Of a stretch of 36,389 nucleotides of DNA, positions 6,765 to 16,300 are shown piece by piece. The stretch lies in assembly GCA_964401355.1 (NCBI GenBank), contig CAYNYJ010000033.1, forward strand, positions 1 through 36,389. The letters are read 5' to 3'. The notes under the pieces were generated by a model. The model ran no database searches. It saw only the letters and a program-made list of their open reading frames with translations, and was not told where the DNA came from. Origin of the DNA: SZUA-152 sp964401355 (GTDB taxonomy: Bacteria; Pseudomonadota; Gammaproteobacteria; SZUA-152). How positions within the stretch are numbered: the stretch's first letter is position 1; the number at the start of each line of letters is the position of its first letter. The position numbers and the translations under genes are program-made.

Positions 6765-6778
6765 AGACCGTACTTCTT

Positions 6779-7903
6779 ATGCAAACAAAAAAGCCTTCAA
6801 GTGCTGTGCTACACCAGCGCATCCTGGAAAACCTCACCCACTCGGTGTTGATGTTCGATGGCGACCTGTGCCTGGATTACATCAACCCTGCGGGGGAGAT
6901 GCTGTTTGCCGTCAGTGCCAAGCGCCTCATCGGCCTCTGCGCACCGGTGCTATTACCGGCCGATAGTCACCTGTTAACCGCCATCGAAAAAGGGCTGGAA
7001 AGCGGTCATCCCTTCACTGAACACGAGGTGCAAATCACCCTGCCGGGGCGTCGGGAAGCGACCGTGGATTGCACCATCACGCCGCTAATCTCAGCCTCCG
7101 GCGATACGAGCTTGCTAGTGGAATTACAACAGCTGGATCGACAACTGCGTATCTCTCGGGAAGGCCAGCAACTGGCGCAACAGGAAACTCTGCGCTCACT
7201 GGTGCGCGGCCTGGCACACGAGATCAAAAATCCGCTGGGAGGCCTGCGAGGCGCCGCCCAGCTATTGGAACGCGAGCTGCCCAATCCGGAGTTAAAAGAA
7301 TACACCAATATCATTATCGGCGAGGCTGACCGCCTGCGGAACCTGGTCAACCAACTGCTCGGCCCTAGCGCCTTGCCGCAAAAAGAACTCATCAATATTC
7401 ATCAGGTACTGGAACATGTGCGGCAATTGGTCAACGTCGAAAAACGTGGCGATATTACCTTTGTCAGCGACTACGACCCCAGCATCCCGGAAATCCTCGG
7501 CGACCGCGATCAACTGATCCAGGCGGTACTCAATATCGTCGGTAACGCCGTACAGGCCATTGGCACCAAAGGCGAGATTATTCTGCGCACCCGCGCTCAA
7601 CGTCAGTTCACCATCGGCCAAACCTGCCACCGCTTGGTCTGCCATGTGGAGATCATCGATAACGGCCCGGGCATCCCCGAAGACATGATGGAAAAAATCT
7701 TTTTTCCCATGGTCACCGGTCGTGCCGACGGCACCGGGCTGGGCTTATCCATCGCCCAGTCACTGATCAACCAACACGGCGGACTGATTCAGTGCGAAAG
7801 CCGCACCGGCCGCACTCGCTTCAGCCTGCTACTGCCCCTGGATCACGCCACAAACAAGGCCAAAAACCACAACAGGCAACACCCAATGAGGCACAGCGCA
7901 TGA
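6779..7903 (+). CDS. glnL: Nitrogen sensor histidine kinase NtrB
   Basis: A 374-residue soluble kinase without membrane segments, as expected for NtrB, which senses nitrogen through PII. An N-terminal PAS domain (about 15-120) precedes the dimerisation domain with the H-box GLAHEIKNPLGG (phosphorylated His147), the N-box around Asn252/Asn256 (NIVGNAVQAI), and the G-boxes DNGPGIPE and DGTGLGLSIA. It phosphorylates and dephosphorylates NtrC, whose gene overlaps its stop by four bases (ATGA), so the two are translationally coupled. The start gives an N-terminus about as long as that of E. coli NtrB; no strong ribosome binding site is visible, and a sigma-54-like element ends only 14 bases upstream. 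Confidence 0.95.
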   Translation: MQTKKPSSAVLHQRILENLTHSVLMFDGDLCLDYINPAGEMLFAVSAKRLIGLCAPVLLPADSHLLTAIEKGLESGHPFTEHEVQITLPGRREATVDCTITPLISASGDTSLLVELQQLDRQLRISREGQQLAQQETLRSLVRGLAHEIKNPLGGLRGAAQLLERELPNPELKEYTNIIIGEADRLRNLVNQLLGPSALPQKELINIHQVLEHVRQLVNVEKRGDITFVSDYDPSIPEILGDRDQLIQAVLNIVGNAVQAIGTKGEIILRTRAQRQFTIGQTCHRLVCHVEIIDNGPGIPEDMMEKIFFPMVTGRADGTGLGLSIAQSLINQHGGLIQCESRTGRTRFSLLLPLDHATNKAKNHNRQHPMRHSA

Positions 7904-9324
7904 CCGACACACGTAACATCTGGGTTATCGACGATGACCGTTCCATCCGCTGGGTGCTGGAGCGCGCACTCAAACAGGCCGATATGACGGTGCGGACGTT
8001 TGATAACGCCGACAATATTCTCAACCTGCTCAAAACCGAACGCCCCGATGCCATCGTCTCCGACGTGCGCATGCCCGGCGTGGATGGGCTGCAACTGCTT
8101 GAGATGCTCGGCAAACATCATCCGGACCTGCCGGTCATTATCATGACCGCCCACTCAGACCTGGACAGTGCGGTGTCCGCCTATCAGGGCGGCGCCTTTG
8201 AATACCTGCCCAAACCTTTCGATGTGGACGAAGCTATCGAGCTGGTCAATCGTGCCATTCAGCACAGCCGCACTTTGAGAGGTGTGCAACCTGGCCGCAT
8301 CGAAACCGCGCAACAAGACGAAACACCGGAGATCATCGGTGAAGCCGCCTCCATGCAGGAGGTGTTTCGCGCCATCGGTCGCCTCTCGCGTTCCAAGATC
8401 ACCGTGTTAATTAATGGCGAATCCGGTACCGGTAAAGAACTGGTGGCACGGGCACTGCATCGCCACAGCCCACGCGTCAACAAACCTTTCATTGCGCTCA
8501 ACACCGCAGCTATCCCGCGTGACTTGTTGGAATCTGAATTGTTCGGCCACGAGCGCGGCTCCTTCACCGGCGCCCAAAGTGCCCGCACTGGTCGCTTCGA
8601 ACAAGCCGACGGCGGCACCCTGTTTCTCGATGAAATTGGTGACATGCCACCAGAATTGCAAACGCGTTTACTGCGGGTACTGGCCGATGGTGAGTTTTAC
8701 CGTGTCGGTGGCCATAGTCCCACCAAGGTCGATGTACGTATCATCGCCGCCACTCACCAAAATCTCGAACAACGCGTCAAAGAGGGTCAGTTCCGTGAAG
8801 ACCTATTCCATCGCCTCAACGTGATTCGTGTCCACATGCCACCACTGCGTGACCGCCAGGAAGATATCCCGTTGCTAGCCAAACATTTTCTCGCCGAGGC
8901 CGCCACCGAACTCAACATGGAGCCCAAGCAGCTGGATGCCGAAACCGCCCATTATCTCACACAGCAGGCGTGGCCAGGCAACGTACGCGAATTGGAAAAC
9001 ATCTGTCGCTGGCTGACCGTTATGTCACCGGGCCAGATCATCCACATGGAAGACCTGCCTTCGGAATTAAAACAGGCTGCCAAAACGAGCAACGAAAATG
9101 ACAACTGGGAAGCCAGTCTGTGGCGCTGGGCCGACACCCGTTTCTCTCAAGGTGAAGCTTCCCTGCTGGACGATGCCGTGCCGCGTTTTGAACGCATCAT
9201 GATTGAAGTCGCGCTCAAACATACCGGTGGACGACGACAGGATGCCGCCAAGCTACTGGGCTGGGGACGCAATACACTGACCCGGAAGATCAAAGAACTG
9301 GAAATGGAAGAACCGACGGCGTAA
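7900..9324 (+). CDS. glnG: Nitrogen regulator NtrC, sigma-54 activator
   Basis: A 474-residue response regulator: receiver domain with Asp55 as phosphoacceptor (VSDVRMPG), a central AAA+ domain with Walker A GESGTGKE (173-180) and Walker B LFLDE (Asp244, Glu245), and a C-terminal Fis-type helix-turn-helix (RRQDAAKLLGWGRNTLTRKI). When phosphorylated by NtrB it forms oligomers at the enhancers upstream of glnA and glnL and drives sigma-54 polymerase. The sigma-54 contact loop reads GSFTGA (220-225) instead of GAFTGA, a conservative change at the second residue. The start is set at 7900 because ATGA overlaps the glnL stop and the receiver domain begins right after; the open frame upstream is within glnL. 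Confidence 0.96.
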   Translation: MTDTRNIWVIDDDRSIRWVLERALKQADMTVRTFDNADNILNLLKTERPDAIVSDVRMPGVDGLQLLEMLGKHHPDLPVIIMTAHSDLDSAVSAYQGGAFEYLPKPFDVDEAIELVNRAIQHSRTLRGVQPGRIETAQQDETPEIIGEAASMQEVFRAIGRLSRSKITVLINGESGTGKELVARALHRHSPRVNKPFIALNTAAIPRDLLESELFGHERGSFTGAQSARTGRFEQADGGTLFLDEIGDMPPELQTRLLRVLADGEFYRVGGHSPTKVDVRIIAATHQNLEQRVKEGQFREDLFHRLNVIRVHMPPLRDRQEDIPLLAKHFLAEAATELNMEPKQLDAETAHYLTQQAWPGNVRELENICRWLTVMSPGQIIHMEDLPSELKQAAKTSNENDNWEASLWRWADTRFSQGEASLLDDAVPRFERIMIEVALKHTGGRRQDAAKLLGWGRNTLTRKIKELEMEEPTA

Positions 9325-9430
9325 TTTACTACCCAGTCGCCTGAAAAGGATACTGCTTCTTTTTAAAATCCCGGTATGACGGTGGATTTAAGTAACATGA
9401 GTAGTATTCATTATTAGTGACTTGCTTAGT

Positions 9431-9550
9431 AAGTGCTGAGTGCTGAAAAAACAAATGTAGCCTGGATGAACGAAGTGGAATCCGGATCGTTAAATGCAGC
9501 TTGTTCCCAGATTACTTTACACAGCACTTAGCACTCAGCACTCAGCACTC
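9431..9550. repeat. Nested repeat: 7-mer tandem array, inverted arm and REP-like unit
   Basis: AGTGCTGAGTGCTG (9432-9445) is the inverted counterpart of a tandem array at 9523-9550 made of four AGCACTY heptamers. Between the arms lies a 29-base unit at 9457-9485 (GTAGCCTGGATGAA... ending ATCCGG) of the type found scattered in many proteobacterial genomes, with CCTGGAT/ATCCGG as a small internal dyad. The region separates the converging glnG and pilin genes and could fold into a hairpin that terminates both. No gene is present. Confidence 0.6.
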
Positions 9551-9554
9551 TCCA

Positions 9555-9929
9555 TTAACTGGCAATCGCCCCCACACACTGCACCTTGTCACTGACATTT
9601 TTGGTGGGCTCCGTGCATAACGCATTGGTGTACGTGGGCACCACATACGACACGCCGGACACCAACACTTGTACACCGCTGGCAACGGCGCTGGAATTGA
9701 TGCTCACCAACATCCCGGCGGCCAGATACGACACTGAAGGCGAAGCACCGTGACTCATGACAAGATCATGGATATTTTTCACCGACACACTTTGCGCCCA
9801 TAATGCATCATCCAATTCCTGCTGCGCCGTATTTACATAACCTGGAATAGATACCGAAGCGACAACACCCAACACCACCACGCCAATCATCAACTCAATA
9901 AAGCTGAATCCACGCGAATTCTTTTTCAT
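9555..9929 (-). CDS. Type IV prepilin, extra pilin at the distal end of the MSHA operon
   Basis: A 124-residue prepilin with short leader MKKNSRG^FSFIE: cleavage after Gly7, Phe at +1 and Glu at +5, followed by a hydrophobic helix (LMIGVVVLGVVASVSIPGY). Cys105 and Cys118 bound the C-terminal disulfide loop typical of major pilins. The start at 9929 is preferred to an upstream in-frame start at 9965 because GGGAG lies just upstream and the leader then has standard length. It comes last in the operon, 160 bases after mshI1, with a perfect CRP-type palindrome in the gap, so it can probably be transcribed separately. It is divergent in sequence from the MshA-like pilin at 17467; whether it is a second major pilin or a minor one is open. 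Confidence 0.88.
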   Translation of the reverse strand: MKKNSRGFSFIELMIGVVVLGVVASVSIPGYVNTAQQELDDALWAQSVSVKNIHDLVMSHGASPSVSYLAAGMLVSINSSAVASGVQVLVSGVSYVVPTYTNALCTEPTKNVSDKVQCVGAIAS

Positions 9930-10033
9930 GTTTTTCTCCCATGCTCCTGCGCGGAAAATCCACATGCAGTTAAAGGGCCTCCAGGCTGTTTAACGGCGAA
10001 CCCGGAAAGGGCTGAAAGTCAAAATAAGAGAAT

Positions 10034-10049
10034 TGTGACGGGGGTCACA
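10034..10049 (-). promoter_or_regulatory. CRP/Vfr-type binding site before the extra pilin
   Basis: TGTGA-CGGGGG-TCACA is a perfect ten-base consensus dyad with the six-base spacer used by CRP and Vfr. Its centre is about 112 bases before the pilin ATG, with room for a class I or II promoter, though no good -10 box stands out. It lies between the mshI1 stop and the pilin, and could alternatively act as a short terminator hairpin. Confidence 0.5.
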
Positions 10050-10089
10050 GATTGAAACAATATTTCAAAATCAGGCTAAAAATAGCCGG

Positions 10090-11046
10090 TTAAAGCGAGG
10101 TCTGCTCCTCACGTAAAACCGCGCCAATGGCGGGCAGACAATGTGCTTGCCGTGCAGTAGAAAGCGGGGGTTCACATTCCACGATTTCACTCAAATCCAG
10201 GTGGCGCACGGATAAGCCCAAAGCCTGACTAAGATACTCATCCAAGCCCGAAACTGGCTCTTCGGTGGGCACCAGAACCAGACCTGCTACTTGAGGTTGT
10301 AAAAAATAACGGTCGTAATAATCCAGCGAACGCTGCACTTCCAATACCAGCTTATCAAAAGCTGCATTGCTTTCCAGGCTTAATTCTGAACCATCGCTCA
10401 CGCCCTGATTGAGATACTGATAACCAATATCCAAGGTGCGCGCAAAATACAACGTGGATTGTCGGGCCACCACGATCAAACCGCGTTCACGGGTAAGATA
10501 CACCATCGCCACACCGGCATCGTTCTCAGGTAGCCGCGCGGCGATATTGCGCAACACCATTTCGGGAATATCAATAGTGGTAAGATTCGCCTCGGCATCT
10601 TGCAACTGATCTACCCGGTTACGCACTGTCGCGGTACGTGAAACCACCACGTACAACTTGTTTTGCTGCCCCTGCGCACCACTGGCCGGCGCATCAAATA
10701 CATCAATCACCGCATCATCAATATGAAAATCGATCAGATCTTTCACCTGCCAACGCACTGCGGCACGCAATTCATTGGGCGGCACGTCTGGCGCATCAAC
10801 ACTGAGTACACTGTATTCACCCAGGCCCATGACGGTGATGCAATCATGTTTGGCCAACGAAAATTCCTTGGCTTTCTGAGCCAGCAGTTTTTCATGCTCG
10901 ATCCCCTCTTCCCAAAGTGAAAAATCGCAAATCGTTAATCGTGGTTTATCAGCACCAGCAGCCAAGGTCGCCACCGCAACACCCATTTCTCCTGCCACCA
11001 TAGCCGCCATCGGCTGCTTTTTATTTTTTCCCATCAACGAAAACAT
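10090..11046 (-). CDS. mshI: MshI-like (PilM/actin-fold) pilus assembly protein
   Basis: About 318 residues, no signal peptide. The sequence has the features of PilM/MshI-type cytoplasmic proteins: an N-terminal strand pattern (GEMGVAVATLAAG), an internal motif VRWQVKDLIDFHIDDAVIDVF, and a C-terminal region RSLDYYDRYFLQPQVAGLVLVP matching the part of PilM that packs the actin-like fold. It would bind the cytoplasmic tail of the PilN-like partner encoded at 26113-26760. In Vibrio and Shewanella MshI is at the head of the operon; here it is displaced to the distal end. The ATG at 11046, preceded by GGGG, is preferred over a TTG at 11073; a further ATG lies at 11034. Confidence 0.8.
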   Translation of the reverse strand: MFSLMGKNKKQPMAAMVAGEMGVAVATLAAGADKPRLTICDFSLWEEGIEHEKLLAQKAKEFSLAKHDCITVMGLGEYSVLSVDAPDVPPNELRAAVRWQVKDLIDFHIDDAVIDVFDAPASGAQGQQNKLYVVVSRTATVRNRVDQLQDAEANLTTIDIPEMVLRNIAARLPENDAGVAMVYLTRERGLIVVARQSTLYFARTLDIGYQYLNQGVSDGSELSLESNAAFDKLVLEVQRSLDYYDRYFLQPQVAGLVLVPTEEPVSGLDEYLSQALGLSVRHLDLSEIVECEPPLSTARQAHCLPAIGAVLREEQTSL

Positions 11047-11101
11047 AAGCCAAGCCCCGTTATTCAAAATCAATGTTTAAATCTGGAAAATAACACCAAC
11101 A

Positions 11102-11530
11102 TCACGGCATGTACTGAACCACTATTTGCCGTTGTGTCCGTGGATTTCCCGACGTCCCGCCAGCCTTACCGGTACTGGTGATGATGTACAAAATCTTACC
11201 ACCACCAAAATTTGTGGTTGTGACGCTCACATCAAACCAGACGCTATCGGTAATCACTGGCTGCTCGGCGCCCGATGCACCATTGTTATACACACTCCAT
11301 TCAACACCGCTCTCTGCGGCATAAAGTGCTTGCGAGGAATACCATTCATCAATGGTCTCCACTGAACCCAGCACTAAAAGCTGTGTCATCAAACCACCCA
11401 GTGCCGCCAGCGCGGTGATCACAAAAATCACCGCAATTAAGGCTGCCCCACGTTGGCGATTCCGCTGCTGTCTACTTATTAGCGGCAAAAAGACACCTGG
11501 CTTTATCGATGTAGTGATTGAAATAGTCAT
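11102..11530 (-). CDS. mshP: MshP-like (PilX-type) pilus assembly protein
   Basis: A 142-residue protein with a single N-terminal membrane helix, GAALIAVIFVITALAALGG, preceded by arginine-rich sequence, and the sequence SQALYAAESGVEWSVY, which is the conserved PilX/MshP signature following the helix. There is no classic G^FTLIE site; MshP/PilX proteins have a short variant leader (RQRGAALI). It is a probable minor-pilin-like component of the tip complex with MshC, MshD and MshO. Its ATG overlaps the mshO stop (ATGA), indicating coupled translation. Confidence 0.82.
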   Translation of the reverse strand: MTISITTSIKPGVFLPLISRQQRNRQRGAALIAVIFVITALAALGGLMTQLLVLGSVETIDEWYSSQALYAAESGVEWSVYNNGASGAEQPVITDSVWFDVSVTTTNFGGGKILYIITSTGKAGGTSGNPRTQRQIVVQYMP

Positions 11531-12366
11531 GGTGTATTCCTCACTTGAATCTCCCGATACAAGCGTATCGACTGCCCCGTACCGGCATCGGCAAGCTGCA
11601 AGTCCACACGCAGCACCCCGGTAGATTGCGGAACACCTGGTGCATAAGTGAAGGTTACGCCTGCAACACCATTGCTGAGCGAAGGGTCAGTGCTACTCCA
11701 ATCCACAGCGCCGTCGTAATTGCTCAGTCCCGTGGCGGTAAACCAGCGCAGGTCACTACCGCTCAAGCCCACTTCCACGGTTTGATCCACAATGAAAAAA
11801 TGTTTTCCCGGAGATTCGACCGTAAATTGCTTTGCCGTGAACGCCAGAATCTGCCCGTTGCTAGTACCATCTGTCGCCACCACCGTCGCACTAATGTTCG
11901 ACAATGCCGTCGCGGTATTGCCCGCCTGTAATTCGGCAGGCGAAGTGTTTCCGATCACTAGCACGTCATTCGCGGCAAAACTCAGACTATTGCCCACCAC
12001 GTACACATTAGTGAGGTTGGCATTTTTACGAAAGCGACGATTGATGCGTGAAAACTCCGTACCAAAATTATCGAAGCGTTCCACATAGCGCCCGCCGGCA
12101 CGGCTGCGCGCAAACTCAATACCCGCGCCACCCGACAATACCGACAAACTATTGGGCACGGCTTGACGCACCTCACGCGCCAACCGCTCCAGCGCCAGCC
12201 GGCCTTTGTCCACCAACGTTGCCCGCGCCTTGCTGTGCGTGTACGCCTGCATGGCCTTGGCGATAAACGGTGTCAGTATCCCGGCGATAATACCCAGTAA
12301 GACAATCACCGTGACCATTTCGATCAGTGTGAAGCCCTTTTTTTTGGTTTGCCGGGGCAGCATCAA
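11527..12366 (-). CDS. mshO: MshO-like minor prepilin
   Basis: A 279-residue prepilin-like protein with leader ending KKKG^FTLIE (cleavage after Gly11, Glu at +5) and hydrophobic helix MVTVIVLLGIIAGILTPFI. After the helix it reads LVDKGRLALERLAREVRQAVPNS, characteristic of MshO and of PilW/GspJ-type pseudopilins. The long C-terminal domain is likely beta-rich. It overlaps mshD upstream and mshP downstream by four bases each, so it is translated as part of one coupled block. Confidence 0.87.
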   Translation of the reverse strand: MMLPRQTKKKGFTLIEMVTVIVLLGIIAGILTPFIAKAMQAYTHSKARATLVDKGRLALERLAREVRQAVPNSLSVLSGGAGIEFARSRAGGRYVERFDNFGTEFSRINRRFRKNANLTNVYVVGNSLSFAANDVLVIGNTSPAELQAGNTATALSNISATVVATDGTSNGQILAFTAKQFTVESPGKHFFIVDQTVEVGLSGSDLRWFTATGLSNYDGAVDWSSTDPSLSNGVAGVTFTYAPGVPQSTGVLRVDLQLADAGTGQSIRLYREIQVRNTP

Positions 12367-12887
12367 AAATTCACCCGATAAGCTGAAATCTCGATGCTTT
12401 CATTACTGGAGGAAGTGACGCTAACGGTAATTAGGCGCACATCTTCGGCCGCAATGGAGTTCCAGTTTGCTCCCGGCTGCACTACGCTAACAGTCACCGT
12501 ATAACCGGCATAACCCGGCATATCAGTACCCGACGAATCCTGCGGTGGACTCTGGCTAAGCCCGTGGTAATCATCAATGTCATCGTACGTTGCACGCAAC
12601 TCGCCGTCACTGCCAATCGCTATTGCTACCGGCCCGGTCGCACACGAAGCTCCCGTGTTGACACAACCGCCCCCTAGTGGCGTTGCCTCGTTCCAGCGTT
12701 TATGAGAAATTTCGTCCATGAAAGCATTGATGACCGCCAAAGCTTTTTGTCGCAAAAACGGTCGATGACTGTTGCCCACACTACTCATAAACAGCGAAGT
12801 CATGCCCGCCATCATGGCACCCACCAAGACAATGACGATAATCGTTTCGACCAAGGTAAATCCCGTTTGTTGACGGTGCCGCTTCAT
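12363..12887 (-). CDS. mshD: MshD-like minor prepilin
   Basis: A 174-residue prepilin with leader MKRHRQQTG^FTLVE, then the helix TIIVIVLVGAMMAGMTSLF. The region after the helix (RQKALAVINAFMDEISHKRW) resembles the MshD/PilV family. Two cysteines (about 99 and 104) near GGGCVNTGASC may form a disulfide. The ATG overlaps the mshC stop by four bases. It is a predicted component of the initiating minor-pilin complex. Confidence 0.85.
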   Translation of the reverse strand: MKRHRQQTGFTLVETIIVIVLVGAMMAGMTSLFMSSVGNSHRPFLRQKALAVINAFMDEISHKRWNEATPLGGGCVNTGASCATGPVAIAIGSDGELRATYDDIDDYHGLSQSPPQDSSGTDMPGYAGYTVTVSVVQPGANWNSIAAEDVRLITVSVTSSSNESIEISAYRVNF

Positions 12888-13336
12888 CGCGTAAATCCCG
12901 TGACATGTTCCACCGTTACACTGTCACTATCCAAGCCTTTACTCAGGGTAATTGTCAGCGGCGCCCCCAACCCCGGGTTACCGTAACTGTCAAAGCTGAT
13001 CGTCACGCTCGTATCCAGGATAATATCGGGCCAGGTTTTGCTATAACCCAAAGTGCCGTCCACGGGATGATTGATCGCCACGCCACCCTGAGTCACGGTG
13101 TAACCCGAAACGCTAATTGCAATCTGATAATCGGCCGCGCCGGAGTGATTCATGGACTGATCCTGTGCATACCGAATGGCCTGCACCAGTTCACCCGATG
13201 CGGCGACCACATCAAACGCATTACGATTGAATTTGTTAACGGCCATCGCCGAAAGCACGCCCATGATGACGATCACCATGACCAGTTCGACCAGGGTAAA
13301 TCCCGATTGCTGCTGCTTGTTCAAGCACCCAAACAC
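12884..13336 (-). CDS. mshC: MshC-like minor prepilin
   Basis: A 150-residue prepilin with leader ending QQQSG^FTLVE, helix LVMVIVIMGVLSAMAVNKF and then ELVQAIRYAQDQSMNHSG, the GspH/FimT-like signature of MshC. Translation probably starts at GTG 13336, which shares its first base with the mshQ stop (TAGTG); no ATG is available before the leader. Following mshQ directly is unusual, since mshC normally follows mshA. Confidence 0.85.
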   Translation of the reverse strand: MFGCLNKQQQSGFTLVELVMVIVIMGVLSAMAVNKFNRNAFDVVAASGELVQAIRYAQDQSMNHSGAADYQIAISVSGYTVTQGGVAINHPVDGTLGYSKTWPDIILDTSVTISFDSYGNPGLGAPLTITLSKGLDSDSVTVEHVTGFTR

Positions 13337-16300
13337 TACGGCGCCTCACGCCAGTACAGGTAACGATCGTCACCGCGAAAAATGCCGAAGGTGGCGGTGG
13401 CGGATGGGTTGTCGTCGTAGAAATTGCCATCTCCTAACGGTGTTGGCTGGTCATCACCATCGTAATCGTACTGCAACCAGGCAGGCCAAACCGTTGTGAC
13501 AACACTATTGCCACCAGGACTACCTCCATCGGTAAGGGTCAAGGTTAGATCACCCACACCGCTAGCCAATGTCACCGGGCTTGCGGGGGCAGCTGTTGCG
13601 GCAATGTTGGTATCGACTTTAGCGTAATTGTAAATAGAACAGGTATCATCGGTGTTCTGCGTCCAGCCACCGCTCGCATTAAAATACCAGCTACCAATCG
13701 GCACAATCAGACTATCATCCACTTGACTCATGGTGCCGTACACATCCTGCGCATAGCCGCGCCCGAAACGTTGCTGATTGCCCACAAGAGTGATGTTGCG
13801 TGGCGTGTCGTTGGCGGTGGCCTCGCCGTCGTCCACCACCGTCAACGCAATCGTCAAGTCACTGGTGAACGGTGCTACCTGTCCAGCATCACGAACATAA
13901 ACAAAGCTGTCGGCACCGGCACTACCGAGGGTGAAGGTCAGCGTACCGTCGGCATTGTCGACCCGACCAAGTGTGCCTACTGTTGAAATGACGCCAATCG
14001 TCAACACCCCATTTTCATCTAACTGCGAATTGTCGGCCGCAGGATACGTGAGGCCCACACCACCAACACCCAGCTTGGCCCAGACTCCAGTGTAATTGGC
14101 CAATGGTAAGTCGGGCATATGAGCATGGGCACTCATGGCCGAGACCGTCACTGTCGGATCAGTCAGATAACCGAAACTCTCGCCTAAATACGTAAATGCT
14201 ATTGCCGTGACGCATATATTAGCGAAACTGCCGTCACTGTCGATATTCGTCGCAAAATGATCAGGATAAAAGCGCCCCACGTTGGCGCTCACCGTGCCGT
14301 TCACATCGCCCGCACCAAGGTAATCACCATCGCCTACACTGGGCGTCAGCGTGATGATGCCCACCTCATCCCAGTGAAAATCCGTACCCGTATCCACACC
14401 AGCAACAAAACCATCGAAGCCGGTGGTAAAACCGATAGGTGGATTATTAGCCGCACCTGCGGCAACCAGCGTAGGCGTTAATAACACCGATTCAGGCGTA
14501 CTTTCCTGGCCATAGTTTGGCGTAGCATTACTCAAACTGTTTACCGCCGTAACGGTTACCGGGAAATTGCTGCCCGCCGCCGTGAACATTGCACCATTCT
14601 CATCCGTGGCTGTACCGGGATTGCCGACGATGGAATCCAACACAAACCCGGCGGGTTTAACCACAAACAAACTACTCTGCCCATCTATGCCCGCTCTGCC
14701 ATTTAAAAGGAAATCAGGATTACTGGTTGTGTCATCTTTCATCTCCAACCTGATTTCGCCTACGTCTGGATAATTGACGGTGATGGATGCCTGGCCGCTG
14801 GTGAAAGTCACCGCTTGTGCAACCGATGCAGCCTCAGTAGCAGCTACATTGCCGCCATCCACAGCCACTTGCAGGCTGCCTGTCGCCGGATTATTGAACA
14901 CAGACCAGAATTTTATGTTTTGCGGCCCAGTATAGGATTCAATAATGCCGCAGGTTGGATCAGTGGGCGTTGCGCCATAGGCCGCCAGGTATAACTGGAA
15001 ATCACTGGCTGCGGTTTGCGCGGGGATTGAGGTATCAATAACACCAGGAGGCGGATTGCTCAGCGCCGTCGCGGTGACCGTGAAACCACTGGGCGAGAAC
15101 ACCAGATTACCCTCAACATCATCATCACGAATCACGCCATCGTAAACATCGACATCGATACTAGCTGTACCACTTTGGTAATCGAGGTCAAAAATGGCCA
15201 CGCCATTATCAGCAGCATCAAAAGTGTAAGTCGCCAATCCATCATCTGCCATGACATCGGCAAAATTGAGTGCCGCGCCGGTATTAAGTGTCCAGGTGCC
15301 GTTGGTGCTTTGCGTATCCAGCACGATGCTGCCAGTGTAACCCGTGTAAGTGCTGCCATCCAATTGGCTTGCTGTGACGGTTATCCTTTCTGCCAGACAA
15401 TTGATACCCAAACCATCATGGGTAATCACAAAATGATCCAGCAGTGAACCACAGGGATGTGTGGTATTCATATCGGTTTGAATTTCTGCCTGAGATAAAA
15501 CAAAATCATAAATACGCACCTCATCAATGGAGCCATTGGCCGAGTTACCGGTCATGCCACCGACTTGATAGGTGCTGCGATTGTCGCCCAGATAGAGGGT
15601 ATCCATATTTCCCAACACACCATTGGTGGAAAATGTTTGCTGGTTATCCAGGCTGCCATTGATATATATTTGTAAAACATCGTTGGGTAAATCCCAGGTT
15701 ACCGCGACATGCACCCAAGCATCAGCAGCAAAGTTGTTGTTGCCACCTTGAAATGAATAATCACCATCGGAACTGTCTTCCAGTCCAAATCGCAGGCGGC
15801 TATTATTTTGCAGAGTGAGGAAAAAATATTTCTGCCCAGAAGATGTTGTTGAAGCGTCCAGCAACTGACGATCTCCATTGTTACCATTCCAGTTCGCATT
15901 GCTTTTGTACCAAAAATCGATGGTGCCGGTATTGCCAATACCGCTATCCACATCAATGCCCGTGTCAATGGCATCGTAAGTGTTATCAGAATCATTAAAA
16001 GGAATATCGGCATAACCACAGGTGCCAGGATTACCGGCTACGGCCGGACTGGTATTGTCGGGCACCGCACCACCCACTACGGCACCATCATTGCCGTTAC
16101 CACTGCTATCAGTCACCGAACCCCAGCTTGCTTCATCAAGATGATAAAGCGCCAATGGGGTCGCTGGAGCAGGCGGCCCTTCAACACAGACATCATCCAC
16201 GTGCCAATAATCCCAATCTGACCCGCTGCCACCACTCATCGAAAAACGTACTTTGAACGCGCTATGCAAAGCACTCGCAGGCAACAAATAACTCCTGTTA

